The position numbers and the translations under genes were made by a program. Below are positions 15,816 through 24,182 of a DNA stretch of 34,104 nucleotides, piece by piece. Every line of letters begins with the position of its first letter. Position 1 is the stretch's first letter. Under the pieces are notes generated by a model, which saw nothing but the letters and a program-made list of their open reading frames with translations, was not told the DNA's origin and searched no databases. The stretch covers positions 1 through 34,104 of IMG/VR virus record IMGVR_UViG_3300039036_000145, one strand, 5' to 3'. This DNA comes from a virus.

Positions 15816-17714
15816 TTATTGACCGATGTTAGTTGTTGCTGAGAATGCTTGTGGTTGTCTTAATGCTACATCATAAGATTGGAATGCATTGATTAAAGTT
15901 TGACCACTTCTTGAGAATGTAAATTCATCAACATTGATGTCTAAACCGCCCCACATACCAACGATAACATTTGAAAAATCACCGAATAACATTGAATTAG
16001 CAGGAACTTGTTTTGATACGATTGTTTTATAACCATTCAATGTTCCGTCTTCACTCATTAGGTATGTAGGATAACCAGCAACTTTTTCAGTTGTTTTTAA
16101 TTGTGCTTTGATTAGTGGATTAGTTACATAAACTGAACTTGTTGTATCTGCATTTGTATCTTCAACAACTGATTCCATTTCGATTGTTTTTGCATATGTT
16201 AAACCACCAATTGCTGCACTCATATCAACAGCACCAATTCCAGTTGTGTTAAGAATACCAATTGGTGCTCCATTTGTACCATCACCATTTAAAATTGCTT
16301 GGTCAATTCCAAGAGCCATTGATTTAACTAAATCGTTATAAACTAAAGCGTGAATAGCTGGATTACCTTGTAATAACATTTGTCTTGAATATTTTGTTGA
16401 ACCAGCGATTGTTTTAGGGTTAAGTCCGATAGTACCGAAGTTAGCGAATGATTCTGGAGCATCACCATTTTCTAAGATGTGAGATACATTTGCTGTACCA
16501 GTTTGAGTTGGGATAGATACATTACCAGTTAAATCTGTTAAGAATGTTGCACCAGTTTGTCCGATTACTGATTTATTTCTTAAAATATCAACAAAGTTTT
16601 GTGGTCTATAATCTTCATGTACTAAAGCTGCACCATTTGTTGTTGTTGTAATATCTCTTTTTAAAACATCTGAAGGAATGATAAATCCTCTTGCTGCTTT
16701 ACCATTTTTAGCCGCTTGAGCATCTGATAATTCTTTTTCATATTTAGCTTCTGTCCAATCACCTGTAATTGCAGCTGTTAATGCTTTTTCAAATGAGTAG
16801 TTTTTGATTTCTGTTTCTGTTAATCCTAGTGTATTTTCCATGTTGTTATTTCCTTTTGATTTAGTTTTAATGATTGTTGGTACTCCAATTGAGTCCAATA
16901 TTTGTGATTTAAAAGCTACTGCTTCAACTCCATCTTCAATTGCTTTTTCAGCTAATTCTTTTTTGTTGAATTTTTCACCTAAAGCAGTAAGTTCTTTTAT
17001 TCTCTTTTTTTCTGCTTTTCTGATTTCTGATGTAATTGCTTCTATATCAACTGATTTTTCTTCTACTTTTTCAACTTCTTCTTCTACTGTTTCAACAGTT
17101 TCAACAGTTTCAGTTTCAGTTTCTTCAATAGATTCAGTTTCTTCAATATTTTCAGTATTGTCTTCTGTCATTTCTGGTTCCTCTGATTGATTTAATTTAT
17201 TTATAAGAGATTCTGATTTTTCATCTGTTTTTTGGAGACTTCTTTCGATTCCAATTGAGGGGTCTGCTGGTACTGTACAAATACTACATTCCAAAACTGT
17301 CCATTTTTTAGCGATATAAGTTGGTATGCCATCTATTTGAGCAGTTTCAACTATTGAATCAACTGTATATCCGACAGAAATTGAGGTTAAAATCTTGTCT
17401 TTTACATCTTGTGATATGTCTTTCCCTAATCCTACTCTTGACATTCTTGCTACCGCATGACCTCTTTTTGTGTCTGGGTTAATGTAAATATCTTCAATAA
17501 TTCCAATTGGTTTGTCCCAATCATGATTAAAAAGTAAGGGGATAGATTTAGTGAGATGTCTGTCAAGATTTACCGCGCCTTCTTCATGGCTTAAAATCTC
17601 ATAGTATTGTCCTCTTAAATAAGGTATTTCCGATGAAAAACTAAACTCGAACGTATAATTGTCTGAATCAAATGTATTTATATTCAGTTCTCTCGTGTAT
17701 TGTTCTTGTTTCAT
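15816..17714 (-). CDS. Fused HK97-type prohead protease, acidic linker and major capsid protein
   Basis: The product has 632 residues. Residues about 20-160 are a U35-type prohead protease: LLFNHDWDKPIG supplies His64, ISVGY supplies Ser113, and LECS supplies Glu142, close to the HK97 triad spacing. Residues about 165-265 are an acidic coiled linker (ETESIEETETETVETVE) resembling a scaffold or delta domain. From about residue 292 the sequence is HK97-fold capsid (residues after AARGFIIPSDVL). Two in-frame internal ATGs with good SDs, at codon 182 (17171) and codon 292 (16841), could give separate scaffold-capsid and capsid products. The first ATG has a weak SD. The protease is expected to remove the linker during maturation. 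Confidence 0.85.
   Translation of the reverse strand: MKQEQYTRELNINTFDSDNYTFEFSFSSEIPYLRGQYYEILSHEEGAVNLDRHLTKSIPLLFNHDWDKPIGIIEDIYINPDTKRGHAVARMSRVGLGKDISQDVKDKILTSISVGYTVDSIVETAQIDGIPTYIAKKWTVLECSICTVPADPSIGIERSLQKTDEKSESLINKLNQSEEPEMTEDNTENIEETESIEETETETVETVETVEEEVEKVEEKSVDIEAITSEIRKAEKKRIKELTALGEKFNKKELAEKAIEDGVEAVAFKSQILDSIGVPTIIKTKSKGNNNMENTLGLTETEIKNYSFEKALTAAITGDWTEAKYEKELSDAQAAKNGKAARGFIIPSDVLKRDITTTTNGAALVHEDYRPQNFVDILRNKSVIGQTGATFLTDLTGNVSIPTQTGTANVSHILENGDAPESFANFGTIGLNPKTIAGSTKYSRQMLLQGNPAIHALVYNDLVKSMALGIDQAILNGDGTNGAPIGILNTTGIGAVDMSAAIGGLTYAKTIEMESVVEDTNADTTSSVYVTNPLIKAQLKTTEKVAGYPTYLMSEDGTLNGYKTIVSKQVPANSMLFGDFSNVIVGMWGGLDINVDEFTFSRSGQTLINAFQSYDVALRQPQAFSATTNIGQ
16839..16857 (-). 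promoter_or_regulatory. Internal RBS and start for capsid alone
   Basis: On the minus strand AAAAGGAAATAACAAC precedes an in-frame ATG (16841-16839, codon 292). The product MENTLGLTETEI would be the bare capsid protein. The SD is stronger than that of the full fusion. Confidence 0.5.
17169..17205 (-). promoter_or_regulatory. Internal TATAAATAAA motif, RBS and start within the fusion
   Basis: TATAAATAAA (17205-17196 on the minus strand) is followed by an SD (GAGGA, seven bases before) and an in-frame ATG at 17171 (codon 182). The 34-base distance from motif to ATG matches that at the other late genes. This start would produce linker plus capsid without the protease. Confidence 0.5.
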
Positions 17715-17887
17715 AACTGTGTCCGTTTATAATTTTTGATTATTTTGAAAAACCAATTTCGCTGTAATCAAGGTTTAAAAAATAGACTCCGAAAATCTAA
17801 AACCAATTATTTTTTCATTGTCTTAAATATATTTATACGATTGGATTGTTTTTTTGTGATTTTTTAAAAAGTTGTAGGGGTTTTTGT

Positions 17888-17948
17888 ATATAGCCAGTTG
17901 TCAGGGGAGAATAACAATGGACTTTTTTTAAAGTTTTTCTGGCTATAT
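17888..17948. repeat. 10-bp perfect inverted repeat upstream of the capsid gene
   Basis: atatagccag (17888-17897) and ctggctatat (17939-17948) form a perfect 10-bp stem around a 41-base loop containing aggggagaataacaatgg. It lies in the 251-bp gap between the portal and capsid genes. The rest of the gap is AT-rich, with a TATAAATA at 17829-17837 on the minus strand about 123 bases before the fusion ATG. A terminator/processing site after the portal gene is likely. Confidence 0.5.
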
Positions 17949-17965
17949 GTAATCTATTTTACATT

Positions 17966-19447
17966 TTATTTTTGATTTTCTGGTTGTTGTTGATGATTAG
18001 GGTCTTTTTTCACTAAATAATCGAAGTCAATCCCTAATTCTTGCATTTTTTGTCTTTCTTGGGCTATTTTAGTCATCGTTTCTTCAAAGTCTTGACCTCT
18101 TTCAGCTAATAACTGTGAATGTGTTGATAAACCATTTTTAAGTGATGTTTCTGCCGCTTTCATATCTTTTTGAGGGTCTATCCAAGCAAAACTTCTTGGG
18201 ATAAAATCCACCGCTTTAAACTTATCTATTTTTGTAATAGGTAAATTGATTTTATTTGTTAAAAAACACATCTCTAACCAATCTGAATAAACTGGATGTA
18301 ATACTGTTTCTATTATAAGATTTTGTAATTCTTTATAAAAATCTCTCTCATCTAACATAGATACTCTAGCAGATGAATAATTTGCTTTTGTCATATCACC
18401 AGTAAGTGTTGCATAAGAGATTTTAAGTGCTGATGCTATTGCTCGTAATGTAGTAGTTGTAAACTCATCAAAGTGAGTATCACTTGTCGGGTTGAATGAT
18501 TGAAAGTTGTATCCCTCTGGGATTATTTCTAATGCTCCAGGCTCAACTTCATTAATAATCTCACCATCTTCTTCATAATCGCCGGTATATTCACCTGCTC
18601 CTTCTGATTTAGTAAAAAATCCCATCTTTGAAGCAGAAATTCTTGCTCCGATAACCTCAGCTTCTAAATAACCATTAAGATTTTTTATCAATTCGATTGC
18701 AGGAGTAATAAAAGGTACACCTCTGTATTGTTCTGGTCTATCAGATACCATAAGATGTATCATTTCATTAGCAGGGACTATATGATATTCTCGTGTTGAA
18801 CTAGTTAGAGAATCGGCTGGATTACCCTTTAAAACATAGTAATTTATCGGTTTGCCGTAATTATCCGTTTGAATACCCATACTAATATTTTTTTCTTTGT
18901 TAAATAGGTTTTCATCAACATAATCAGCTTCAATAAGTTGTAAAGCGAATTTATAATCATTATTGAATTTTTTTACTTTTCTAATAAATATTTCACCATC
19001 TCTAGCTAAGGTTTTAACACTTACCCCTAATAAGTCCGTCAAAGAATATTTACTTGTTACATCACAATTGCCTTTTTTGCTCCATTCGTTGAAGTTTTTT
19101 TCAATCAATTCATTTGCGATAGTATCATATGAGCCTGATAAATCTCTAGCTCTACATTGGAACTTAAAACCATTTGGTCCGACTACATTTTTTGATAAGA
19201 TCCCCAAATACTTATTAATAAAAGCATCATTGTTTGCTAGGTTTCTTGACTTTGCTCTAATAGTCCCTAACGCATATTGTAATTCTGCGTTTGAAGATTG
19301 GTTGAATACAGCCCAATTAGCATTAGTTGCTGAATTTGTTCCAGCTTGAAAAAATCTTTTTTTCGGTTGAGCAAAATTCTTTTTGGCTGGTTGTGTCTCT
19401 GTTTGTTGTGTCTCTGTTTTTTGGGTTTTTCTGAATATTCCAAACAT
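17966..19447 (-). CDS. Portal protein, lambda gpB type
   Basis: The product has 493 residues, the usual length for lambda-family portals. The N-terminus (NANWAVFNQSSNAELQYALG, LRAKSRNLANN-like, YLGILSKNVVGPNGFKF) is the family signature. The C-terminal tail is Gln-rich (QKMQELGIDF...NHQQQPENQK). Twelve copies form the ring through which DNA is packaged and ejected. Its ATG overlaps the upstream stop (TAATG). The order large terminase, connector, portal follows lambda A-W-B. Confidence 0.88.
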   Translation of the reverse strand: MFGIFRKTQKTETQQTETQPAKKNFAQPKKRFFQAGTNSATNANWAVFNQSSNAELQYALGTIRAKSRNLANNDAFINKYLGILSKNVVGPNGFKFQCRARDLSGSYDTIANELIEKNFNEWSKKGNCDVTSKYSLTDLLGVSVKTLARDGEIFIRKVKKFNNDYKFALQLIEADYVDENLFNKEKNISMGIQTDNYGKPINYYVLKGNPADSLTSSTREYHIVPANEMIHLMVSDRPEQYRGVPFITPAIELIKNLNGYLEAEVIGARISASKMGFFTKSEGAGEYTGDYEEDGEIINEVEPGALEIIPEGYNFQSFNPTSDTHFDEFTTTTLRAIASALKISYATLTGDMTKANYSSARVSMLDERDFYKELQNLIIETVLHPVYSDWLEMCFLTNKINLPITKIDKFKAVDFIPRSFAWIDPQKDMKAAETSLKNGLSTHSQLLAERGQDFEETMTKIAQERQKMQELGIDFDYLVKKDPNHQQQPENQK

Positions 19448-19989
19448 TATTTAAACCTCATTTGAATTTTATTTTTATTGATACCTTTTTTCTTTGCTTG
19501 GGCTTGTAGTTCTCGTTGATATAGCATCGCATATTTGTCCTTCAACATTAAAAGTTCTGTTATTGGAGTTTTTTCTAATGTTCTCCCCGCGATTGCATAT
19601 CGTAGTTGGTCATTTGTTGCTCTGCCTAATAAAGTGGCATCTATCGCGTCCAATGTTTTTTTTACCATTGACCTTGTATCAATTGGTGCTGTTGATAATG
19701 CTATATTTTCAAGGACTTTTACCTCACCAGTTTCAATAATTTCAACATTCGTTCCATCGGTGGCTTTTATCTGATAAAAATAAATTCCAGGTTCTAAAAT
19801 CAATGTGTCCGTAGTTGTGAAATCTATATAAAAAATATCATGTATTTCATCACTTGTTAAATCTTTATCTAATGACTGAGAGCCTCTTAAAGATATGGAT
19901 AAAGTCCAACCATTAGAGGGTATTATTCGTGTGTCTGGTGCTTTGTACATCTGATGTAATGATGTCCCTTGGTAAAAATTATTAATCAT
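19447..19989 (-). CDS. Head-region connector-like protein (position of lambda W)
   Basis: The product has 180 residues. The N-terminal ~105 residues form a beta-sandwich-like domain (GWTLSISLRG...YFYQIKATDGTNVEIIETGEV). The C-terminal part has YAIAGRTLEKTPITELLMLKDKYAMLYQREL, similar to small head-tail proteins of the DUF6148/gpW-like kind with an I-x-G-R-x-L helix. It lies between large terminase and portal, exactly where gpW lies in lambda, and its stop overlaps the portal start. The extra N-terminal domain is unusual for that role. Confidence 0.55.
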   Translation of the reverse strand: MINNFYQGTSLHQMYKAPDTRIIPSNGWTLSISLRGSQSLDKDLTSDEIHDIFYIDFTTTDTLILEPGIYFYQIKATDGTNVEIIETGEVKVLENIALSTAPIDTRSMVKKTLDAIDATLLGRATNDQLRYAIAGRTLEKTPITELLMLKDKYAMLYQRELQAQAKKKGINKNKIQMRFK

Positions 19990-19998
19990 TTTTGTTCC

Positions 19999-21969
19999 TT
20001 ATTTCCATCCATTTACGAAACCACTTCTTCTTGGTCTTCTTCTAGGTTGGGTTTTCTGGATGTGTTGTTGGATTGGTTTTTCTGGGTCAATAGTTGACTC
20101 ATTTTCTTTATTTATCTCTGTTTTCTCTTTTCTTTTGTTTTTATCGATGATGTCTTTTACTGATTGTTTGTTATGTTCTAAATTTTTATTCAATAATTTA
20201 AAATTAGGTTTTAAAATGTGCAATGCAGCAGTAGCATATATGAATGTATCCAACTGTTCGTTTCTAGCTCTAATCTTTTTCCATGTTCGTTTTGGAAATC
20301 CTTTACTATAAGTCGTAACTAATTTCTCTGCGGTTAATTCGTTAAAATAATCTTCATCACAATATTTTTTATTAAAATGTATATAACCTGCATTAAAATC
20401 TTCTATTTTTAGTCTTGCGAAAAGATGTTCTTTTGCTGAGAATGTTCCGATTTTATATAATGGTATTCTGTGTGAGTTTGAAAAGCTTGGTTTTCCTGCA
20501 ATAATTGGTTCGTGTTCTGAATTATTTACCCCTTTTATTGCATAAACTTTCTTGTGTAAATTAGTTTTACAATAAGTGTAAACATTTGTTGTTCTGTGTC
20601 CACCTGAATCTATACAAGTCCCTGCTATTTTTAATTCAACCCCATCTTCTCTTGTGTATGTTTTATCTAAGACTGCGGTCAATTCATCCCAAACCACTTG
20701 GTGAACTGGGTCACCTCTTACTTCTCCATGTTCTAAAACCCATGAATCGCCTGATTCTGAATGTCCTAAAATCTGATAACTGAGCCAAGAATCCTGCGTA
20801 TCCACACCAGCTGTAATAACAGAAATGTCATTTGGTATATTATCCCACTCATAAGCTCTGCTCACTAAAGAATCTGGTGAAATTTCTTCGCTGTTCATAT
20901 CCATTGAAAAGGACTCACCTAAAATTTCATTAGTCCATTGTCTTAATTTCATTGGTGATTTTTTAGCTTCTAAAAATTGTGAGACTACTTGCTCTAACTG
21001 TACGAATGGTGAATATAAGGCACTTATATGAAAAGCAGTTTTAAGTGTAGGCTCATAAGGTTTAAATTCTATTGGTTGAAAAATATCATTATCATTGAAT
21101 TCTGTTGCTGTCATCCATTCACCTGATTGTAATGATTCTTGTCTTTCGACATCATTTATTGGTTTTTGGCACTCTACACATTCATAATAAGCTGAACTAG
21201 GTATATGATTTTCATTTTCGTCTTTATCCCATTTAACACCTGACCAAGTTAATCTTTGTTTTGTACCACAATGAGGACAAGGTACTAAAAAGTAATTTTT
21301 TGATTGACAAGATTCGAATTCTGTTTCCATAACAGATTCACCTTTAACCAATGGAGTAGACACGATGAGTATTTTTCTATTAAAAAAAGTTTGTGACCTT
21401 TGTCTCCCAAGATTTATTGGTGAACCTGCATCTCCTGCTGATATTGGATATTTTTCAGCTTCATCAAAAAGGATTACTCGGACTGGCTTTGATGCTAAGC
21501 CGTTTGGGCTGTTTGCTCCAGCAAAAGAAACATAGCCACCCTCAAACTTTTTAAATAATACTGTATCGTCAGATGTTTTTTTCTTTTCTTCAGTAATCAC
21601 ATTACAAATTTTATACATTGGAGCAATTCTGATTTTTGAATAACTTTGTGCTTCTGATAGTGTTGGTTGTACAAGTAAAACTGGTGATGGGTCATTTAGC
21701 GTAAAATAAAGCAAAATATTATTAACACATTCTGATTTACCAATTTGAGAACTAGCAATAAATACTACTTGTTCAACTTCTGGTCGTGTAAAACAATCCA
21801 TAACTTCTTTTAAATATGGTGTAAGTGAGGTTCGCCATTTTCCTGAATAAGCTGATGTCTCCGAGCCTAAAATTCTATGATTATCTGCGAAATCACTAAC
21901 TGTATATCTTGGAGGTGGCTCTACTACTGACACACATTGAGCTATGAATTTTTTTTGTTTTTCATTCAT
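19999..21969 (-). CDS. Terminase large subunit, GpA family
   Basis: The product has 656 residues. The motor domain has an atypical Walker A (SSQIGKSE, about 73-80) and Walker B with catalytic Glu (VILFDEAEKY, about 165-174). A zinc-ribbon with two CxxC pairs (CPHCGTKQR..., YECVECQKP) lies around residues 235-265, as in lambda GpA. A nuclease domain with VDTQDSW-type Asp follows (about 387-395). The C-terminus is basic (PRRRPRRSG). It cuts and packages phage DNA into the prohead. The ATG overlaps the small-subunit stop by 4 bases. Confidence 0.92.
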   Translation of the reverse strand: MNEKQKKFIAQCVSVVEPPPRYTVSDFADNHRILGSETSAYSGKWRTSLTPYLKEVMDCFTRPEVEQVVFIASSQIGKSECVNNILLYFTLNDPSPVLLVQPTLSEAQSYSKIRIAPMYKICNVITEEKKKTSDDTVLFKKFEGGYVSFAGANSPNGLASKPVRVILFDEAEKYPISAGDAGSPINLGRQRSQTFFNRKILIVSTPLVKGESVMETEFESCQSKNYFLVPCPHCGTKQRLTWSGVKWDKDENENHIPSSAYYECVECQKPINDVERQESLQSGEWMTATEFNDNDIFQPIEFKPYEPTLKTAFHISALYSPFVQLEQVVSQFLEAKKSPMKLRQWTNEILGESFSMDMNSEEISPDSLVSRAYEWDNIPNDISVITAGVDTQDSWLSYQILGHSESGDSWVLEHGEVRGDPVHQVVWDELTAVLDKTYTREDGVELKIAGTCIDSGGHRTTNVYTYCKTNLHKKVYAIKGVNNSEHEPIIAGKPSFSNSHRIPLYKIGTFSAKEHLFARLKIEDFNAGYIHFNKKYCDEDYFNELTAEKLVTTYSKGFPKRTWKKIRARNEQLDTFIYATAALHILKPNFKLLNKNLEHNKQSVKDIIDKNKRKEKTEINKENESTIDPEKPIQQHIQKTQPRRRPRRSGFVNGWK

Positions 21970-22448
21970 GATTTTTTCTCATTGACAAATGTTTCTAATT
22001 TACTGAGATTAGTTAGTAGTTCATTTACTTCTTTGTCCAAAATATCTTTTACTACGGCCTTGCTTTTTTTACCTAATAATTTGCCCGCTAATTTGGTCGG
22101 CATCCCCTGTGCCCTCTGTTTGAATACTAATAATACTTTTTGAACCGCTTCAATAGCTTCAGATTTTTTAATCATTGTCCCCTTTTTTTCAGCCACTTGA
22201 ATTGCATTCATTTCAGCAAGAGCTTCTTCTTTTTTTAGTTTGGCCTTGTCCATTGCAGAATTCTTTGAGGTTAGAGCTTCTGATTTATACGCTATATAAT
22301 CAGCAATACATTTTCGTAGGTCATAGTTGCCTCTGCCTTCTGGTTTTTCAAAATATTTGCCTTTTCGCTGAATATTTTCAAAAGTTGTTTGCGATATACT
22401 TAAATAATGACAGATGTCTTGTTTGGTATATTTGTCTTTTGTAGCCAT
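21966..22448 (-). CDS. Terminase small subunit, Nu1-like
   Basis: The product has 160 residues. The N-terminal HTH (TKQDICHYLSISQTTFENIQRKG) resembles lambda Nu1, followed by a helical linker with KLKKEEALAEMNAI, and a coiled C-terminal domain that would bind the large subunit. It recognises the packaging site. The start has SD AAGGA, which may be sequestered by an upstream complementary sequence (22454-22486). A TATAAATAAAA motif begins 32 bases upstream, marking the likely head of the main late operon. Confidence 0.8.
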   Translation of the reverse strand: MATKDKYTKQDICHYLSISQTTFENIQRKGKYFEKPEGRGNYDLRKCIADYIAYKSEALTSKNSAMDKAKLKKEEALAEMNAIQVAEKKGTMIKKSEAIEAVQKVLLVFKQRAQGMPTKLAGKLLGKKSKAVVKDILDKEVNELLTNLSKLETFVNEKKS

Positions 22449-22453
22449 TTGAC

Positions 22454-22486
22454 ATTCCTTATGTTTTTATTTTATTTATAAGGAAT
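22454..22486 (-). promoter_or_regulatory. Hairpin covering the terminase small-subunit SD
   Basis: attccttat (22454-22462) and ataaggaat (22478-22486) are perfect 9-bp complements. On the minus-strand mRNA the SD AAGGA lies in the 3' arm. The 5' arm overlaps the end of the TATAAATAAAA motif, so transcription starting beyond it would remove the hairpin, while read-through from the lipoprotein gene would include it. Confidence 0.45.
22470..22480 (-). promoter_or_regulatory. TATAAATAAAA motif, candidate late promoter
   Basis: It begins 32 bases before the terminase small-subunit ATG and sits inside the SD hairpin. Confidence 0.45.
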
Positions 22487-22514
22487 ATTGGTTTTTGAGG
22501 GATTAATGGGAGGG

Positions 22515-22534
22515 TAGCAGAATAACTTCTGCTA
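22515..22534. other. 8-bp hairpin at the end of the lipoprotein gene
   Basis: tagcagaa-taac-ttctgcta is a perfect 8-bp stem with a tetraloop; it ends on the stop codon of the minus-strand lipoprotein gene. No T-run follows, so termination is uncertain. Confidence 0.4.
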
Positions 22535-23167
22535 GTTAATAGAGTATTCTTCTATTAATTTATACTGTTGATATACTTTGATTGATTGCATATCACCATA
22601 CACTTTATAAGTATCTATATCAGTATTGTATATTTTACTTTTGTACGTAAAAGGTTTAACAAATTTTATACCTATATCAGCATAAAATGAATGGTGTGCT
22701 TCTTTTGCTTCTTCTGGAGACATATGCATTCTTTTTAAAACTAATTGGTTATCACTATTTACACTATATGGAAAATATTCCATGTTGTTAATTTCTATTA
22801 TTCTACTAAAAAACATAAAATCGAAATCTGGGCCTCCACCCCAAATATCATAAACTGTCAATATTTGCGTATCAGCATCATATGAATCATATAAATCAAC
22901 ACTATATGTTATTGTTTCTTGCTCTTCAAGGAATTTGTTTATTCTAGTGTTGTATTCATAAGTTGACTCATATGTATCTTTTGTTGCTAATTTTTTCAAT
23001 TCATTGAATTTGTTGTCATATTCATCCATTGTGTGAATATAAGGTTGAGCATGAGTTGGAACATTTTCAGGAGGTGTATATTCCTCTGTTATCGTTGTTT
23101 CGCCGCCGCATCCTTGTAGTGCTAAAAGTATCATTATTGATACTATTCCTGCTATAGTTGTTTTCAT
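22532..23167 (-). CDS. Prophage-encoded lipoprotein
   Basis: The product has 211 residues. It begins MKTTIAGIVSIMILLALQGC, a type II signal peptide with the lipidated Cys at residue 20 and Gly at +2, which does not look like an inner-membrane retention signal. The mature part is acidic with a Pro/Thr linker, then a mixed fold (TYSVDLYDSYDADTQILTVYDIW). It has SD AAGGAG and its own TATAAATAAAA motif 57 bases upstream. Surface lipoproteins carried by prophages often alter host phage receptors or exclude superinfection; that role is inferred, not shown. It could also be part of the late operon leader. Confidence 0.65.
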   Translation of the reverse strand: MKTTIAGIVSIMILLALQGCGGETTITEEYTPPENVPTHAQPYIHTMDEYDNKFNELKKLATKDTYESTYEYNTRINKFLEEQETITYSVDLYDSYDADTQILTVYDIWGGGPDFDFMFFSRIIEINNMEYFPYSVNSDNQLVLKRMHMSPEEAKEAHHSFYADIGIKFVKPFTYKSKIYNTDIDTYKVYGDMQSIKVYQQYKLIEEYSIN

Positions 23168-23533
23168 TCTATTCTCCTTGTGTTGTTTATTTTACATTAA
23201 TGAAATATAATATTTTTATTTATATTCTATTACCATTTCTTATTAATTATAAGGAATATAACCTTAATTCAATCTTTAATTTTTACCTCTGAGAAACCCC
23301 TTATTATATGGGCATTTTAACCCAATCAGTAATTTTGAAGTCTGTAACTAAAAAAGTTGGGTACTTGCGCATCACCTACGGGTCTTGTTTCTGAAAGATA
23401 GTTAAAAATATTTTGGTGTAAAAAGAGATGTAAAAAAGATGTAAAAAAAAGAGGCGAAAAAGGAGAGTTTATTAAGATAAAATTCAGGTTTTAATTCTTA
23501 TAACTGCTCATCTAAAAAACATAAGGAATAAAA
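23168..23533. promoter_or_regulatory. Divergent intergenic region between late and accessory genes
   Basis: This 366-bp gap separates the minus-strand lipoprotein gene from the plus-strand small-gene array. It holds the TATAAATAAAA motif at 23214-23224 (minus strand), tandem TGTAAAAA repeats at 23415-23450, and a comparatively GC-rich patch around 23360-23395 (cgcatcacctacgggtc) that I cannot explain. The 30 bases before the first small gene resemble the leader of the third gene of the array (near 24155-24182). Confidence 0.45.
23415..23450 (+). repeat. Tandem GRTGTAAAAA repeats
   Basis: Three units start at 23415, 23427 and 23438 (ggtgtaaaaa, gatgtaaaaaa, gatgtaaaaaaaa), spaced 11-12 bases apart, about one helical turn. 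They lie about 85-120 bases before the first gene of the small-gene array and could be an operator. Confidence 0.45.
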
Positions 23534-23833
23534 ATGGAATTAACAATAGCAGAAGAATATAATATTGAGATTATGAGCGATGATTTTATAGAGTTGGTAC
23601 ATAATTATTTTTCGGTTGAAGCTACTGAACGATTTATGAATAGATATAAAGCAAAACTGGATAATCTTGGAGGCTTATTTGAAGGTTGGAAAGAAGTTGG
23701 TGGGAAAGTATGGGAACGCCAACAACAAGAATTATTAGAGTGTTGTAACCCAGAAGAAAAACTATGGGTGTATGAACAAACGGGATATGAAGAATTTTTA
23801 ACAGATGATGTGAGAGAATTGTTCGTATTTTAG
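23534..23833 (+). CDS. Small acidic protein with C-terminal DDVRELFVF, array gene 1
   Basis: The product has 99 residues, acidic and mostly helical (EEYNIEIMSDDFIELVHNYF, LGGLFEGWKEVGGKVWE). No membrane span or signal is present. The last nine residues, DDVRELFVF, recur almost unchanged at the end of the next gene and more loosely at the end of the third. The DNA match runs past the stop codon (tagccaagatt). SD AAGGA precedes the ATG. I do not recognise a family; function is unknown. Confidence 0.65.
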   Translation: MELTIAEEYNIEIMSDDFIELVHNYFSVEATERFMNRYKAKLDNLGGLFEGWKEVGGKVWERQQQELLECCNPEEKLWVYEQTGYEEFLTDDVRELFVF

Positions 23834-23848
23834 CCAAGATTAAATTAA
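23802..23848 (+). repeat. 3' repeat copy 1 (gene end plus downstream)
   Basis: This 47-bp segment matches 24095-24141 at 43 of 47 positions by eye. It covers the last nine codons, the TAG stop and 15 bases beyond, including tagccaagatt. Identity continues into non-coding sequence, so recent duplication or recombination at this point explains it better than protein selection alone. Confidence 0.75.
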
Positions 23849-23892
23849 GATTGGAATCAATATAATTAATAAACAGAGAAAAGGAATTGAAG

Positions 23893-24126
23893 ATGAAAGT
23901 TACAATCCATTCAGCAACAGACTGTTTTGTTTTAACAGTTTTATATTCACACGGTGGTCGAAATAGTATTGTTGTATCATTTGGTGAAGAATATAATAAA
24001 ACAAGAGAAGAAGCATCGAAAGAGTTGAAAGAACGAATTGTTGAAGAGGGTTATGAAATAACATATGATAAATACACACCAGTTGAGTTTTATGCAGATG
24101 ATGTAAGAGATTTATTCGTATTTTAG
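23893..24126 (+). CDS. Small protein with C-terminal DDVRDLFVF, array gene 2
   Basis: The product has 77 residues from the ATG at 23893 (SD AAGGA seven bases upstream; a TTG two codons earlier is less likely). The N-terminal half is beta-strand-rich (VTIHSATDCFVLTVLYSHGG), followed by a Lys/Glu-rich helix (KTREEASKELKERIVEEGY). This looks like a small alpha/beta fold such as dsRBD-like or ferredoxin-like folds. The last residues, DDVRDLFVF, repeat those of gene 1. No function can be assigned. Confidence 0.65.
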   Translation: MKVTIHSATDCFVLTVLYSHGGRNSIVVSFGEEYNKTREEASKELKERIVEEGYEITYDKYTPVEFYADDVRDLFVF

Positions 24127-24141
24127 CCAAGATTGAATTAA
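24095..24141 (+). repeat. 3' repeat copy 2 (gene end plus downstream)
   Basis: This is the second copy of the segment at 23802-23848. It ends gene 2 and runs 15 bases past its stop. The third gene ends with the same peptide pattern (DVKNLFIF), but its DNA is diverged and the non-coding part is absent. Confidence 0.75.
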
Positions 24142-24182
24142 AGTATTTTTTTATATAATCATCTTAAAACATAAGGGATAAG

